64,000 bases of DNA from Mactra quadrangularis (GCA_025267735.1 CM046293.1:9820560-9884559); one strand, 5' to 3'. Counted from the first letter of the stretch, positions 12,414 to 24,490 are shown. Numbers and translations: made by a program. Notes: a model not told the origin generated them from the sequence alone.

Positions 12414-14056
12414 TATATCATATAAACGAATTGTATTGTGTATTATAATACAGTCTATTTCTTTATAAAACTACGGGTCGTGTTTAACAATAAACAAATG
12501 CGTATTAAGTACTAAGCATCCATTTACCGTTTGTTATAGGAGTAAAATTTTAACCACTAATACTGAATGTTTAATATAAAATTTATTCTTCTAGTAATTT
12601 ATTTGTCTAGCAAAAGAAATCTAATGTGTTTTATTTGTTCTTGAACAAAAAGGCCGTAGACATTCTAGAACGAGTTAATTTAAACTGTTTATAGAGAGAG
12701 GTTCCTTCATACTATGTTGCAAAAGAAAGTGTGTTCATTACGTGGTATACTCGTTTGTTGAGAAATAAGCAAGATAAAAGTGCATTGATATACATTGTTA
12801 CCCAATTCACATTTCTCTGTAAGCATTTGATTAAAAGTTGAAACACATTACGTTCAATGATGCTGATGTTCACACAACAGTTTCTGTGAAATAAAGTGAA
12901 TTAAATTACAGAATTTAGACACAAATGAACGTTGCTACTCTTTACTAAGAGTACTGTAGTGTTATATTTCACATTTTCAAATCATTGACACTGCGTGTCT
13001 GGCAATATTATTATAATTAAATGAAGCGTATTGAATTTTTATGATAACATTGTTAGCAGGTTTTATTAGAAAAATGGTTGATTAGTTTTGAGGTAATCGT
13101 AGACTGCTCTGTGGGAAGAATCAGGCAAGTAAAGTACAAGTTTTTTTTTTCCAATGCATGGCCTCTGTGTCACCGGTGGCTTTTGAAACGCAATACTCAC
13201 GTTTGGTTTGGGAAGAAATAAGCGACTTAATGGTGTGGAAATGTGTGATTAGGAAGCAGCATTTAAGTAAGCGTGTGTGAGATATACAAACCACTTGAAT
13301 TCAAACTTGTTTGAACCACAATTTCTTCTTTGATAAGCTACGTAACAATCGTCTAAAGCTGTGGACAAGTTTATTTGAGCTAAAGGGATGTGGGTAGTTC
13401 TTATCCTTCATAAAATTGAATTGCAGTGAACAGTGCCTCGAAATATTAAGTATCGCTACTTCTAATGATTATAAAAAACTTTAACAACCTGAATATTTTG
13501 TTGTAAATGAGATTTCTAGTAAATTAGATGAACATATATATATATTTCTTAATACATGGTGAAATATGGCCACTCATTAATCACAAAATCAGTAATTCTA
13601 TTAACAATAATGTTATATAGTTTTCATCTTTAGTGTATATGTATGCATGTTAAGTATACATTGTAGTTTTCATGCATGTTATTCGTTCATTCAAATAGAT
13701 GTTAATAACACCTAACCTATATAATGTAATTGCATTGTTTATTGTTTTATATAGTTGTGCATGTATTTGTTTGTAAATATGTTATAATCTCTATAATGGA
13801 GGATTCAATAAATATATATGTACAGACAGGTTCTCAGATAGAACAAAAACATATCTTGGAAGATAACGAGGTACATAATTATATGACTATAACAACAATA
13901 CAAACGGTGTATATATGTATATCGGAGGAAAATATGTCTCGTTCATTATAAGATATAAAACTATTAAATTAGTCACGTATATCTAAAACTGTGTCACTAT
14001 TGTTTCACAGCAAAATAACTGAAACTCAATTAAAACAGCGCCTTTATAATCAAATT
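12414..14056. other. intergenic DNA, nothing identified
   Basis: AT-rich sequence with a short (TA)n run near 13533 and a T9-10 run near 13141. No supported gene. Confidence 0.5.
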
Positions 14057-14762
14057 GCGGTTGCAATTTCAGACTTTTTTTATTGAATAGGTGAGTAATT
14101 ATCACAGCATGTTCACATTGTACCGACATTAAGACCTGAGAAGTCAGTGCAGTTATTTACTAGTTTTGACTCCAAAGATTTTCAAAGACATGGTTTTATA
14201 ACAAAAGAATATTGTAATGTGAGAATGATATGAGCTTCTCAGACGTTATTAAATATCTCATACTGAAACAATTTATTGATTCGCACCAACGGATATCAGC
14301 GTCGATTCATAAAAAATACTCTATTTTGACCAAAATACTATTTAAAAACTACGACTCCTCGATGCCCTATCCTGGAATTAATTTTTTCAAGCTTTATTTT
14401 GTTTTCTCCAGCATGACGTAGTGATTAAATGCTTATTAAACTTTCACCGTTTATTCGTTACATGTATTGTGTTTATCTAAATAGTCATTGGAACGTATAA
14501 AATACAATTTAAAATTAAACTATAAACTTTTCTGCAATTCCCCTATCAACTATCCGGTTATTTTCCATTTGATTTACTTTTGATAACCTGATTATAGGGC
14601 TCAATGCGATCTCGCTTACTCCAATGAATAAGCATGCATGTGCACCGTATAAGTACGAGTATTTGCATGCATAATTCTTTACACGGTGAAATACGGATTT
14701 TTCACCCTTGTCGCTGTGTACCATCGAGCCTTGAATGTCTAAAATCGATTCTATAATCATTT
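14057..14762. repeat. block Y, first copy of a ~710-bp tandem pair
   Basis: This block and the next are diverged neighbours in the same orientation. Shared stretches in order include TTATAACAAAAGAATATTGT (about 14197 and 14916), the following TTCTCAGACG, TCGATTCATAAAA, TAAATGCTTATTAA and CTATAAACTT. The offset between copies is 706-719 bp. The 63-codon plus frame and the 81-codon minus frame inside it are not conserved in the second copy, so they are unlikely to be coding. Confidence 0.8.
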
Positions 14763-15400
14763 TTGCGTTTGCAATTTTAGTTTCTTCGATTTATTTGGTG
14801 AGAAATAAGCACAACATTTTCCAATTGTACGGACATTAAGACGTGAGTAGTCGGTGCAATAAGCAGTCGTCAGTATTTCTAGTTTTGACTCCCGGGACTT
14901 TCTAAGACATGATTTTATAACAAAAGAATATTGTAATATGAGTAGTGTATAAGGTTCTCAGACGCTGTTAAATGCTTTACACTTGAACATTTGATTGCTT
15001 CTTACTGAATGAAATCACAGTCGATTCATAAAATACTCACTATAAAATCAGCTTTTCTGGCATACTATTTAAATTCTACGACGCTGAAATATTCTATTTG
15101 ATATCGAACTATTCAAATTCTATTCCGTTTTCTACAGTTTGACGTAAGTTTAAATGCTTATTAATCTTATACTATTTATTGGTGTATATGCTTATCTATA
15201 TAGCAAGTAAGACGTCTAAAATCAATTTAGAATTGATCTATAAACTTCTCTGGAATTGCTCAATAAACTATCCTTGCACTTTATATTTAATCTATATCTG
15301 AACAATTTGATTATTGGGCGCACTGCCTTCCGCTTACTTTAACAAATAGGCTTACATGTGCAATGTATATTTAGTCACTGTCTACCTAGCTTGATGTATG
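14763..15400. repeat. block Y, second copy of the tandem pair
   Basis: Diverged repeat of 14057-14762 by the landmarks given there. It also contains GCAATAAGCAGTCGTCAGTA, which recurs with changes near 19385, 23236 and 33551. This marks further members of the same dispersed family. Confidence 0.8.
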
Positions 15401-15460
15401 GTATAGAGTGTGTATAAACTCCTTTTGATTCACAATATTGTTTAAAACATAAATAAAATC

Positions 15461-15697
15461 TAAGTCCTGAAGGGGTACGGGTTTGAATCCCATCCCTGGC
15501 GGTTATACCGTTCCATGGAAATTTGACAATAATGTCAATTTTCCTTTATGAATAAGAAATAGAAAGGTTTCCGCCCTTGTGGAAGGGTAGGTGAGTACTG
15601 GTTATAGACAAGGGTCCAGGAAAGCTAGGTTAGGTGCGCTGAACGCCGTAAAATGACATGAATTGTGTTGACACGGCGTTAAACCCCCCAAAAATAG
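15461..15697 (+). repeat. SINE family A, 5'-truncated
   Basis: The copy begins inside the tRNA head (AAGGGGTACGGGTTTGAATC) and then follows the family A body and tail through GACACGGCGTTAAACCCCCC. Loss of the 5' end is typical of incomplete reverse transcription. The upstream 60 bases hold nothing recognisable. Confidence 0.9.
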
Positions 15698-16170
15698 AAT
15701 CTTACTTGTCAAACCATTCACGTCTTACTCATAGTATGTGTTTTCAAACGGAAATACCATATCCCAATTGTTGAGAGCAAAAACATCAATAAGGTTAGAT
15801 ATTCATAAATTTTATTCCAACATTTTAACCACAAGCGATTAGATTTTAAATCCTACTCGCTATGAGTCATATACTATGCATGTGTTTGGTAAGTCCACAC
15901 TTTTAACGACCACTCCGGTCGTTGAATACTTCTTCTGGCGTCATGGAATTACTTAGATAGTGTATAGTTGAATTCAACACATTCCCTAGCGATGTTCTTG
16001 TTCTTCTGTCTTTATTACAAACTGCGTATGTTTCCAAGGACACAACAAAACTAAATTCTACATTAAGTCTACAATTGTCTTAAATCATATACTGGTATTT
16101 TGTTTATGACATATGATGCCGTTATAATTGAACAGTGTTGTTGTAATTGTACCATTAATGGCACGATTGT
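15698..16170. other. intergenic DNA, nothing identified
   Basis: No supported feature. Confidence 0.5.
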
Positions 16171-16600
16171 AAGCTGGGTCTTGTTCAATCTGATTAAACC
16201 CCGATCTAAAATTTTCCGCTCGCATACTCGCTAATTTAGATCTGGCCTTTTTCAAACGAAGGTCACGTTCAGGCGACCTTTTCTCATCATAATATTCAAG
16301 ACGAAACTGTTATGATACGTAACTTGTTTACATCGTCTACGTCACGCAATTTGAAATGAGCCGCCCAATCGCAGACTGTGAATAATACCGCTGTTAAATT
16401 AGCTAACAAAACTTGGTCTAAAAAAAGAAATTACGAAATCAAAATGTGATTAATAGTGTTTTCGTCTAGATGAAAGCTACGCATTAATTGGTGGACACAA
16501 AGTTCACCTCGACGTGACCTTCCACGGAGACAGTAGAGATCCTGTACGACAACGCTCTACAGGATATCTGTTTACATAGATTGGGTCTTGTTCGATGCTA
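16171..16600. repeat. hairpin-bearing block between short direct repeats
   Basis: TGGGTCTTGTTCAAT near 16177 and TGGGTCTTGTTCGAT near 16582 bracket this GC-richer block in direct orientation. Inside are two hairpins. The first pairs GATCTAAAATT (16203-16213) with AATTTAGATC (16233-16242). The second has a perfect 8-bp stem, ATCCTGTA (16539-16546) with TACAGGAT (16558-16565). It may be a decayed MITE; the direct repeat is too short to call an LTR. Confidence 0.4.
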
Positions 16601-17016
16601 TACCGGCTAAGCAATACTTCACCGTAATCATACAAGCAGGAAATACGTTGATGAAAAGCGTTTGATTGGAAAAATACTTCTACTTATTGTTTACTCAAGA
16701 AATGAACCATTGTCTAAAAATGTAAAAGTGTTATTAACATTTTATGAATTCATGTAGACACCTTAAGTATGCTCATCTGAAATGACGGTTTTGCTTCTTC
16801 GTAGTTTAACAAAAATGATGTTCTGTAATAATTTTACTGGTTTACGTCATTTCCATGCAATAAATCACAAAGGTTTATTGGTCTTATATATCAATTTGTC
16901 AAAATAAAATTTGAAGTTATGTAATATTTTACTGCAGATTGACAGTTCTTGTTAAACAGGCAACGTCTATATCAAATTTTATTATCGTTGTAAGCAAGGA
17001 TATATATATGTACAAG

Positions 17017-17470
17017 TTTTTCATTTTATAGATTTGAAATGCCATTCTAAGATTTAAGATAGCCTTGACAGAGAATTTGATTTTGACGTTATTTTGTCCT
17101 TGGAAATAATTCATGCAATGTACGCAGAAGGACTGAAACGTCGCGAATCAATACCATGAATTGAATGCAACTTTTGATATCTTATTAATTCCATGACCCC
17201 AGAACTAGTGTATAGTGTTCAATACAAAATTTGTATATAATTTATCTATTCTAAAGATTTAAAATGCTATTTTGTGACTTAAGAAAAGTGTAGCCTTGAT
17301 GTAGAATTTGATTCTGACGTTTTGAAATAAATAAATTCAATTTGAAATGCACGCAGAAGAACAGAAACGTCGCGAAGCAATACCATGCGTTGAATGCAAC
17401 TTTTCAATATCTAAGTAATTCCAAGACACCAAAATCAGTATTTAATGTCCAATGCATGTACATTGTAAGT
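17017..17470. repeat. two-copy tandem duplication, ~229-bp period
   Basis: The two halves share AGAATTTGATT, CGCAGAAG, GAAACGTCGCGAA and CAATACCATG, followed by TTGAATGCAACTTTT, with the landmark GTCGCGAA at about 17140 and 17369. Identity is moderate, so the duplication is old. No open frame spans it. Confidence 0.8.
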
Positions 17471-17689
17471 ATCTACTTGGCATTCTGGTGCAGACGTTAG
17501 TTTGTCGACTTGCCTAAGGCATCGACTAATGAAGGATTTTCATGGCGATGGGCGTCTAGTGTGTTTACGGTCAATAGTCACTTCATTTGAAATTCCATAT
17601 TATGCTTGAGCAAACGATATATTGCTCATGTTTTTTAAAACAAAAAGGAATTATAATATAATCTCAATGTACCATATACCGTACATTAA

Positions 17690-17880
17690 ATCATGCACTT
17701 TGTACATGCAGACTCACGCATTGGAGTAAATAAGAAGGCAGGGATTCCAATAATTCATTTACCAGAATTAAATCAGATGGAAAATAAATGGATAGTTTAT
17801 TGAGCAATTGCTGGGAAGTTTTAAGTTCAATTTTCAATTGAATGGTATACGTTCTACTTTCTATTTAGATAAGCATATGA
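17690..17880 (-). repeat. block Y fragment in inverted orientation
   Basis: The segment AATTAAATCAGATGGAAAAT, followed after a short gap by GATAGTTTATTGAGCAATTG, is the reverse complement of the 3' part of block Y at 15244-15300 (GAATTGCTCAATAAACTATC and on). It is the only inverted member of the family that I noticed. Confidence 0.6.
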
Positions 17881-18589
17881 ACTATTACTTTTTTCTTGGT
17901 ATACCGAGCTTGGGATCATATCTCGTTTAAAGTGCAACCGTGGTCACACTAGAAACTAACTGGGGAAAAAGTAGCTTGCTTTTAATAGGTCTGACATTTT
18001 TGCCGCAATACGGTGAATAAACCAAAATCAATCAACCATTTTACAAATTAAAACCTGTTAACAGCGAACTCATGAAAAAGTTAATTACGCTTGATAAGAT
18101 AACAATTTAATTGCTCGACATGTGGTGTCAATAATTTGAAAACTTGAATGATAACACTACAGCCCTCTTAGTAAAGAGTATATTTTTTTCAGTTGTCTAA
18201 AGTCAGTGATTTTAGTTACATTGTATCAAAGATAGTTCTATTGTCGATCGTATGACAATGTATTTCAACTTTTAATTAAGTAAGTACGGAAGTATAGCTG
18301 ATGTTCAACCTCACAACATTGCATTTTATATAGCTTATTCCTCATTAAACACATATGCCCCGTAGTGAACAAACTTTCATAGCTGCATCGTCTGAAGAAA
18401 CCGTTTTATCAAACGTTTAAATTAACTAATACAAGAATGTCTACCACCTTTTGTTGCTCTATGAAGTCTGTTTCTAATAGTTGTTCATTCCGTGCGTTAT
18501 TTATTTTTATTTGATTTCCGCTACATTCAAAAGTCGGTTAAAGTACAATAGCTATTCCATCTTAAAATAGTTGGCAATCTTCCCATATT

Positions 18590-18770
18590 ATATTGAAATG
18601 AGGTGACCTGATTTAGTTTCATTGTAGCGTATGCATACTTAAACTTGTGAGATAGTCTGTGTGAAAGTTATTGAAACACATATGACTATAAAACATATTA
18701 TAAATATTGTGTCGTGACGTATACTGACAGTAAATATCAATGAAGTATCCTGAATGAAACATGGTTCATA
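18590..18770 (+). repeat. block M1 region, most diverged copy
   Basis: Shares AAACTTGTGAGA, GTGAAAGTTATTG and the 36-bp M1 core with copies near 27.3, 40.4, 51.8 and 63.3 kb. Outside these landmarks this copy is hard to align. Confidence 0.75.
18700..18735 (+). other. M1 core, copy 1
   Basis: A 36-bp block with the central sequence GTGTCGTGACGTATACTGAC. It is identical to the copies at 27272 and 51760 over its whole length although the neighbourhood has diverged. It contains two small inverted repeats, GTC-GT-GAC and ACTG-A-CAGT. Function unknown. Confidence 0.8.
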
Positions 18771-19330
18771 TGTTAGCATGTCTAGAACAAGAGAGCAATT
18801 CATAAATCACCAGTTGTAGTGTACATTAAAAAATATCGTACTGCATATAGAACATTGAAATCTGCGAGCATTTCATATTTTTAGTTTATGCAAAATCGCG
18901 TTCATAGACTTTAAGGCTAAGGCACCAGATCACCAAGCTTCTGATATATATGTATTAATCTACCTTAGGAGTCTTTACCCCGCAAATGTACAGCCACAAT
19001 ATTGAGAGCGGAATTATATCACCCTCGAAAGTACTTATATATTTAACCGTGGATGAAGTGATGCAATCGTGGACAAAAATCTATGTTTCAGAAATCAGTA
19101 GTTTCCATTATGGGTTCGAACTGATGATCCCTGAATTGGAATTTGCCAACCCCTGCATTTGGATTAAATCAATATGTTGGCCCAAGCGCGAGACATGTAC
19201 ACATGCACTTATGGTTTAATTCGGTAAATGCTTCAGTTTAGTTTCGAAATGTGATAGGCAAGAGTTTACAACCACAATCACGACTATCATATTTGCAAAA
19301 AAGCTGTGTTGATCATACATTTTTTTTGTG
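18771..19330. other. intergenic DNA, nothing identified
   Basis: Contains a 77-codon plus-strand frame (18986-19219) with no recognisable motif. No other support for a gene. Confidence 0.45.
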
Positions 19331-19339
19331 AAAAAAATT

Positions 19340-19830
19340 GTGAAAAAAACTGTATCACTCGGAACAATTTCAGACATTCAGTGTTCGTATAGGCAGTCGA
19401 CAGTATTTTCTGTATTACCTCGTGCTTCTTCACAATCATAAACATATTAAACCTTTTAAATACCCAGACACATTTTACAGTTAAAACAAAATGTGAAATA
19501 AACCAATTTTAAATGCTTCTCTTACTTTACATTCGTGAGAGATTATTTTTTGTCCTTCAACATAACGTTGCCGTCTAACGTTACGTTACACTGCTTATTA
19601 ATTTTACAACCATTTATATACGTTGTGTGCATTTATATAAAGCAAAAGAAATTATAATGAAACAAAACCTATTTTAAAAAGTAATACGGAACAAACTTTC
19701 CAGAAAATTGTTCAATAAAGTGTTAGTTAATTTTCTATTTGATTTAATTCTGATTTCTACTGAATTCTGATGGGGCAAAATGCGAGTTCGCTGACTTATT
19801 ACAAAGAGTGTGTATGTTTGTATCAAGCCA
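19340..19830 (+). repeat. block Y, dispersed diverged copy
   Basis: Shows GGCAGTCGACAGTATTTTCT near 19391. Further on it has the block Y 3' landmarks CCAGAAAATTGTTCAATAAA, TTTTCTATTTGATTTAATTC and GGGGCAAAATGCGA, in the same order as 14530-14620. Confidence 0.6.
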
Positions 19831-20114
19831 ATATTTGATTAAACAGTACGTTAACTTTATTTGTACTTTTTGTGATTTTATTTTTTTTTTTCATTTTAAT
19901 TTTTAATGTAAAAAGTAAAATCAGGTCAAGACATTTATCTCGAATTACATTTTAACGTGTATAATATTTGTTGACGAAACAGAATACGCGTACAAATAAA
20001 ATAACAATACTGCTATTTTCAGCACACTGAAAACATTGAAGTTTATTGTTTCAAGTTACAAATGTCAAACCATTTTTTATTGTACAAACTCTAGGAACAT
20101 GCTACCAAAATGGG

Positions 20115-20867
20115 TAGGGGTGTAACGGTTAACCGATATACCGGTTAATATTGCCGACTTGTGACGGTTTTTAACCGGTTCGTTTTTCTCTGAACCGGTT
20201 TTCCTAGTTACGTTCCATACTGATTGTTTTTATCAGAGTCTGAAATTTAAATGTTTGAATTAATGTTAAAATGTGTTTGGAAACTTGAAATATATTTCGT
20301 AAAGTGAGAGAATAATTATCTTTGAAAGTCCATTCAAAACTTTTTTTTCTATCTTATTCAGACACTTGCGTAATACGTGTAGATCATTTGAAAATAACCC
20401 GGGTCGATAGCGCAGTTGGTAGAGCGCCGGGATTTGGATACTCGTGCCCGAGGGGGTGCGGGTTCGAATCCCACCCGGGGAGGTTATACCCTTCCATGAA
20501 AATTTGACAATAATGTCGATTTTCCTCCATTGATTAGATAATATGGAGAAGTTTCCGGCCTTGTGGAAGGGTAGGCGAGTACTGGTTATAGACAATGGTC
20601 CAGGAAAGCTAGGTTAGGTGCGCTGGACGCCGTGAAATGACCTAAATTGTGTTGATACGGCGTTAAACCCAATAAATAAATAAATAAAATCATTTGAAAA
20701 TACAAATTTTTATGTACAATGTTGATAAAATTAAAACAATACACGTGCATTAATTTATGCTATGCATGTATGCGCAAAGAACAATATGTGTTGCATTATA
20801 TTGCAATTCGGTTGCCGTGTATTGCAATGTATCGCAATACGGTTTTTACCGCATTGTTACACCCCTA
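20115..20867. mobile_element. hAT-type MITE split by a SINE
   Basis: Second member of the family at 4817-5310. The ends TAGGGGTGTAAC and GTTACACCCCTA are intact, and the flanks are a perfect 8-bp direct repeat AAAATGGG at 20107-20114 and 20868-20875. The interior shares the AACCGGTT and TTGCAATACGG motifs. Removing the SINE at 20398-20688 and one copy of its duplication leaves roughly 450 bp, close to the other member. Confidence 0.94.
20398..20688 (+). repeat. SINE family A, full length, nested in a hAT MITE
   Basis: Complete copy. The tRNA-like head (A box GATAGCGCAGTTGGTAGAGC, B box GGTTCGAATCCC) still has complementary acceptor strands, CCCGGGT and ACCCGGG. The body and the tail to GGCGTTAAACCC then follow, ending in (AAAT)n. 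A perfect 14-bp target duplication, ATCATTTGAAAATA, lies at 20383-20396 and 20689-20702. The open frames across it (109 codons minus, 61 codons plus) are by-products. This is the best reference copy of the family in the window. Confidence 0.96.
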
Positions 20868-20909
20868 AAAATGGGACTGTCTCTTAAACAATAAGATAAC
20901 GTTACTCAA

Positions 20910-21130
20910 TAATGTTTTAACACTAAAGTGTCATTAAAATGAAATCACAACATTGTTCAGACATAAATGTAACTGTTAAGAAATTCCTTTTACGTCAAGT
21001 AAATTTAACACTAACAGCAGAAAATGTCCTACAAACACATAAACAATTAACTGAACTTATTAACACAACGAAAACTGCTGATTGTTTTAAATTAATGAAA
21101 TCTACTAATTGATATTTGGTTGTGTCTCTT
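20910..21130 (+). repeat. block X, old fragment
   Basis: ACTCAATAATGTTTTAACA, AGCAGAAAATGTC, CTGATTGTTT and AATTAATGAAA occur in the order seen in block X at 25.7, 36.8, 50.3 and 58.9 kb. The fragment is diverged. Confidence 0.6.
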
Positions 21131-21274
21131 AATGGATAGATTGTTAATGGATAGGTTCTATCAAAGCTGTATTTATGTATTACTTATTTCGAACAAAATG
21201 TTTTGTATGGTGTTGTTGGTTCACGTGTCGTACTTTAATATTAGTATACGTCAATGCACAATATTTATACTTAT

Positions 21275-21407
21275 AGGTTATTATACATTTTACTGTACAA
21301 TACGGAAATATATTGGACGAGCCAAAAAGGCGAGTGCAATATGACTTTTCAAGCTGTGTTCGAGTCCAAATATAGTCCGTATTGTACAGTAAACTGTATA
21401 ATAACCT
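21275..21407. mobile_element. small inverted-repeat MITE, 133 bp
   Basis: AGGTTATTATACATTTTACT at 21275 and onward is repeated inverted up to 21407 (AGTAAACTGTATAATAACCT). The arms are about 40 bp and continue through a TGTACAATACGGA segment and its inverse. TTA lies outside the left arm and the right flank is T-rich, so a short target duplication is possible. Related sequence (CCAATACGGGAATATATTGG) recurs at 21537-21556. The overlapping short frames on both strands arise from the symmetry. Confidence 0.8.
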
Positions 21408-21559
21408 TTTTATTAAATATCTATTGTTTTTTAAATAATCATCATCGTTAAAGATTAAAATCGGAAACCAGACTAGCATCGTTTAGTGCACACGTACCCA
21501 ACTGTCCAATACGAAAATAATATATACTTTTGGATCCAATACGGGAATATATTGGACGG

Positions 21560-22140
21560 TCACGTGGTACAAATGCAGATTGTCGATTGGTTAGATTTAT
21601 TAGATATATAATCATATGTGTTATTGTCATATACTTACAATAACTTTAAATAACCGTCTCACAAGTTGTAGTATGTAGATGCTTCAATGACACTAAATCA
21701 GATAATCCCATTTCAATACAATATGGAACGATTGGTAGTAGAGTTTGAAATTGATTGGCAATTGCATAAAGACGGACTTTTAAATATAGAAGAAATAAAC
21801 GCAGTTTGCACAACTATTATCAATATTTTTACAAAACAACACATTAAATTTGATTAAAAGAGATTTTTTTTTTAAATGAAATCATTTTTATAGTACATTT
21901 CATGTTATTTTTTGTACGAATTGTTCTGTCTAGAATTTGAATAATCATCATATTAGTTACCCCCATTTGATATTTGCAAATACTTTTTTATGTTGCAAGA
22001 TAGCTTACCAGCGTATAAACATGGTATTGATGACCATGTCGATTCTAAAGCAAAATAACGTTTAGACAATAGATCATTAAGTTAAATACATATATACAGC
22101 ATGTTATGTGTTTGTTTTAGAAATGCAACATGTAAGTCTG
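21560..22140. other. intergenic DNA, nothing identified
   Basis: AT-rich with no supported feature. Confidence 0.5.
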
Positions 22141-22164
22141 TTTGATTCCGCATAGTTGGATAAC

Positions 22165-22240
22165 TCGCGGATTTGACGCAAAACTGTCGTATCTCACTTT
22201 ATTTAACTTAGATTACGACCGTTTTGCGTTAAGCCCGCGA
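22165..22240. repeat. 76-bp foldback hairpin
   Basis: The arm TCGCGGATTTGACGCAAAAC (continuing to 22191) pairs with 22214-22240 (TTTTGCGTTAAGCCCGCGA). The arms are 27 bp with a few mismatches and a 22-base loop. It is GC-richer than its surroundings. The 81-codon frame starting at 22142 crosses it and is probably a by-product. It is likely the core of a small foldback element. Confidence 0.75.
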
Positions 22241-22800
22241 ACTGTCAAAAGAAGGCAAACAAAAAATAAACAATGTTTTAACGCACGTTGTTATTTTGAT
22301 TCTTTAGGCCCTCGATCATACATTGTTATTAGACACCCACGATACGTTCAAAATATTCCAAGAATCCTTGGTTTGTTTATACAATAATATTGTTCTTGAA
22401 CTATTGCTTGTAAACAATGAAGTGATAGTCTGTGGTTTTTTGGCACAATGTTCTGTGTTGTACTTAATGACTTTGCACTTGGTGATATTTTTGCAATTGT
22501 TCTTATTTAAAAAATGCTTTGGAAAACTTTAGGCCTATCAACAAAAGATACTCTTGTATCAATGAAATGATGATACTTGTAATAGCTAGTTGTTGACTTG
22601 TTAAGTAAGAGCGTGTCAGATCAACATGTGATCATGTTACGGTCTTATAACTCGGCATTTTGGTGTCTATTAGTCTAAATTATTAAATGGTCTGACTGTC
22701 TACGCAGCTAAATATTAATTTAGCTCGTAATGATGAACTTCGTGAATGTAGCATACAAGAATCGAAAACTGTTTAAACCATGCTTAAACTACAATGAAGA

Positions 22801-23088
22801 ATCCGGGTCGATAGCGCAGTTGGTAGCGCGCCAGGATTTGGATACTCGTGCCCGAGGGGGTGCGGGTTCGAATCCAACCCGGGGAGGTTATAAATTTTCA
22901 TGAAAATTTGACAATAATGTCGATTTTATACCATTGATTATATAATATGGAGAAGTTTCCGGCCTTGTGGAAGGGTAGGTGAGTACTGGTTATAGACAAT
23001 GGTCCAGGAAAGCTAGGTTAGGTGCGCTGGACGCCGTAAAATGACCTAAAATTGTGTTGACACGGCGTTAACTCCAATAAATAAATAA
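22801..23088 (+). repeat. SINE family A, full length, with target duplication
   Basis: Complete copy with head, body, tail (GACACGGCGTTAACTCC) and AAATAAATAAAA end. A 15-bp target duplication, AAACTACAATGAAGA, lies at 22786-22800 and 23089-23103. It differs from the 20.4-kb copy at scattered positions, for example ACGCGCCAGGATTTG-type changes in the head. Confidence 0.95.
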
Positions 23089-23224
23089 AAACTACAATGA
23101 AGACATTTTCAATAATATTCGCTAAATAATTTTAAATCTGATTTGCATTGTGTATACATCTCATATCTTCTAACTATTATGGAGAAACATATCACAAAAC
23201 CGGACCTAAAAGTCAATAATCGGT

Positions 23225-23600
23225 GTAATTAGTAGTCGTCAGTATTACAAATTGAGGTTCTAGGGTTCCGTGGCATTTTTATAACACTATTATCGTGTTA
23301 TAAGAGCTTATAATCAGGTTCTCTGACAATATTAAATATAAGAAAGATACATTATATTGAATCGTACTAAATGGAATTAGAATGATTTGTTGAAATTATC
23401 TGCTTTTGTTTATCTCAAATTTATACGTCTGAATAATATGATTTGTTTAAGTATATACTTAAAATTAAACTGATTTGTATTTATTTTTCTACAAAATGTA
23501 TGCCTTACGTATTGTTTTAATCTAAACTATTTACTCTATATGCCTATCTTAAAATACAAAGTGGAAACGTCAATAAGTAAATTTATGGTTCATTTTTGTA
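23225..23600 (+). repeat. block Y, dispersed diverged copy
   Basis: AGTAGTCGTCAGTATTA, TTATAAGAGCTTATAATCAG, GGTTCTCTGACAATATTAAA and the CTATATGCCTATCTTAAAAT region follow the order of 14855-15230. Confidence 0.6.
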
Positions 23601-24239
23601 AGTTCCTGTTATATTTAATACATTTGAAAGTACCATTCAGGTAGGTGGATACAATGTTTCATAAAAATCAAAAGTTTTAAATATGAGAGGCAATTCATTA
23701 AACTGACGTGACTCGGGTGCGTAGAAATTCATTTTATGTATTTTTGAATATATGTTTGTTTATCAAAATACTGCATTTTAACCATGGCACTCTTCCTGTC
23801 TTCGATTATAGAAGGTTGGATTTAAAACATTATGATTTTTTGAACGGGTAATTAGTTCCGAAATATCTGAAATGGACATAGCAAATTTACCAATTAATTT
23901 TAAAGTGTAATGTACTATTGATATTTTTTTCAAATTTCTCTCAAGATGAAAGAAATATTAAATCATTTTCAATATAATTATAGTTCTATTATATTAACCT
24001 GTCACAATTTGATTAATTACACGGTCACTGACTTTGTTATTTTAAATTTCTTTGGAACTTGTTATTTCCCTGATATTCAAAATGGCTACATATATATAGC
24101 AAAATCATCAATAATTGATATTGATCAGTGGGTCAATGGTTAAAAAGAAGTTAAATAATAACAAATTCATTGACTGTGTAATTATTCAAGTTGTGACAGG
24201 TTAATAAAAACAGGACTATATTTAATTAAAAATAGGGAT
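23600..24239. other. intergenic DNA, nothing identified
   Basis: No supported feature. A 65-codon plus-strand frame (23946-24143) has no recognised motif. Confidence 0.5.
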
Positions 24240-24490
24240 GCAAGACAGGATAGAGCGCCATGATCGTGTGACCACATACACGACTCATGCAGTTTGTTTC
24301 GTCATCTCAAGATGACGAACGCAGAAAACAAAGCGTTAGACCAAGTCCTAGCAAAACACCAACAGCTCTGGTAACCATGCCATATTTCCTTTCTCTAAGA
24401 AAAAGGAATGACTTGGTGTTTGGGAACGACCAGAGCCAGTAAAATGCTTCGTCAGAATAAAGGCAAACGCTTGACAAAGTGAACAGACAC
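24240..24490. other. GC-richer block with a tight palindrome, possible old exon
   Basis: This block stands out by composition. At 24298-24319, TTCGTCATCT and AGATGACGAA form a perfect 10-bp stem with a 2-base loop. A frame on the plus strand stays open from about 24270 to 24441 (around 57 codons, rich in Ser, Arg and Lys), and no start or splice evidence supports it. It could be a decayed exon, a MITE remnant or chance. Confidence 0.35.

Noticed and set aside
16177..16600. LTR pair (repeated TGGGTCTTGTTC)
   Set aside because: The repeat is only about 15 bp, with no TG...CA ends, primer-binding site or polypurine tract.
20266..20595. 109-residue protein (minus strand) and relatives at 3021 and 63557
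   Set aside because: These are readings of the SINE tRNA heads; the GRTR/GSIPG-like peptides are typical products of B-box sequence.
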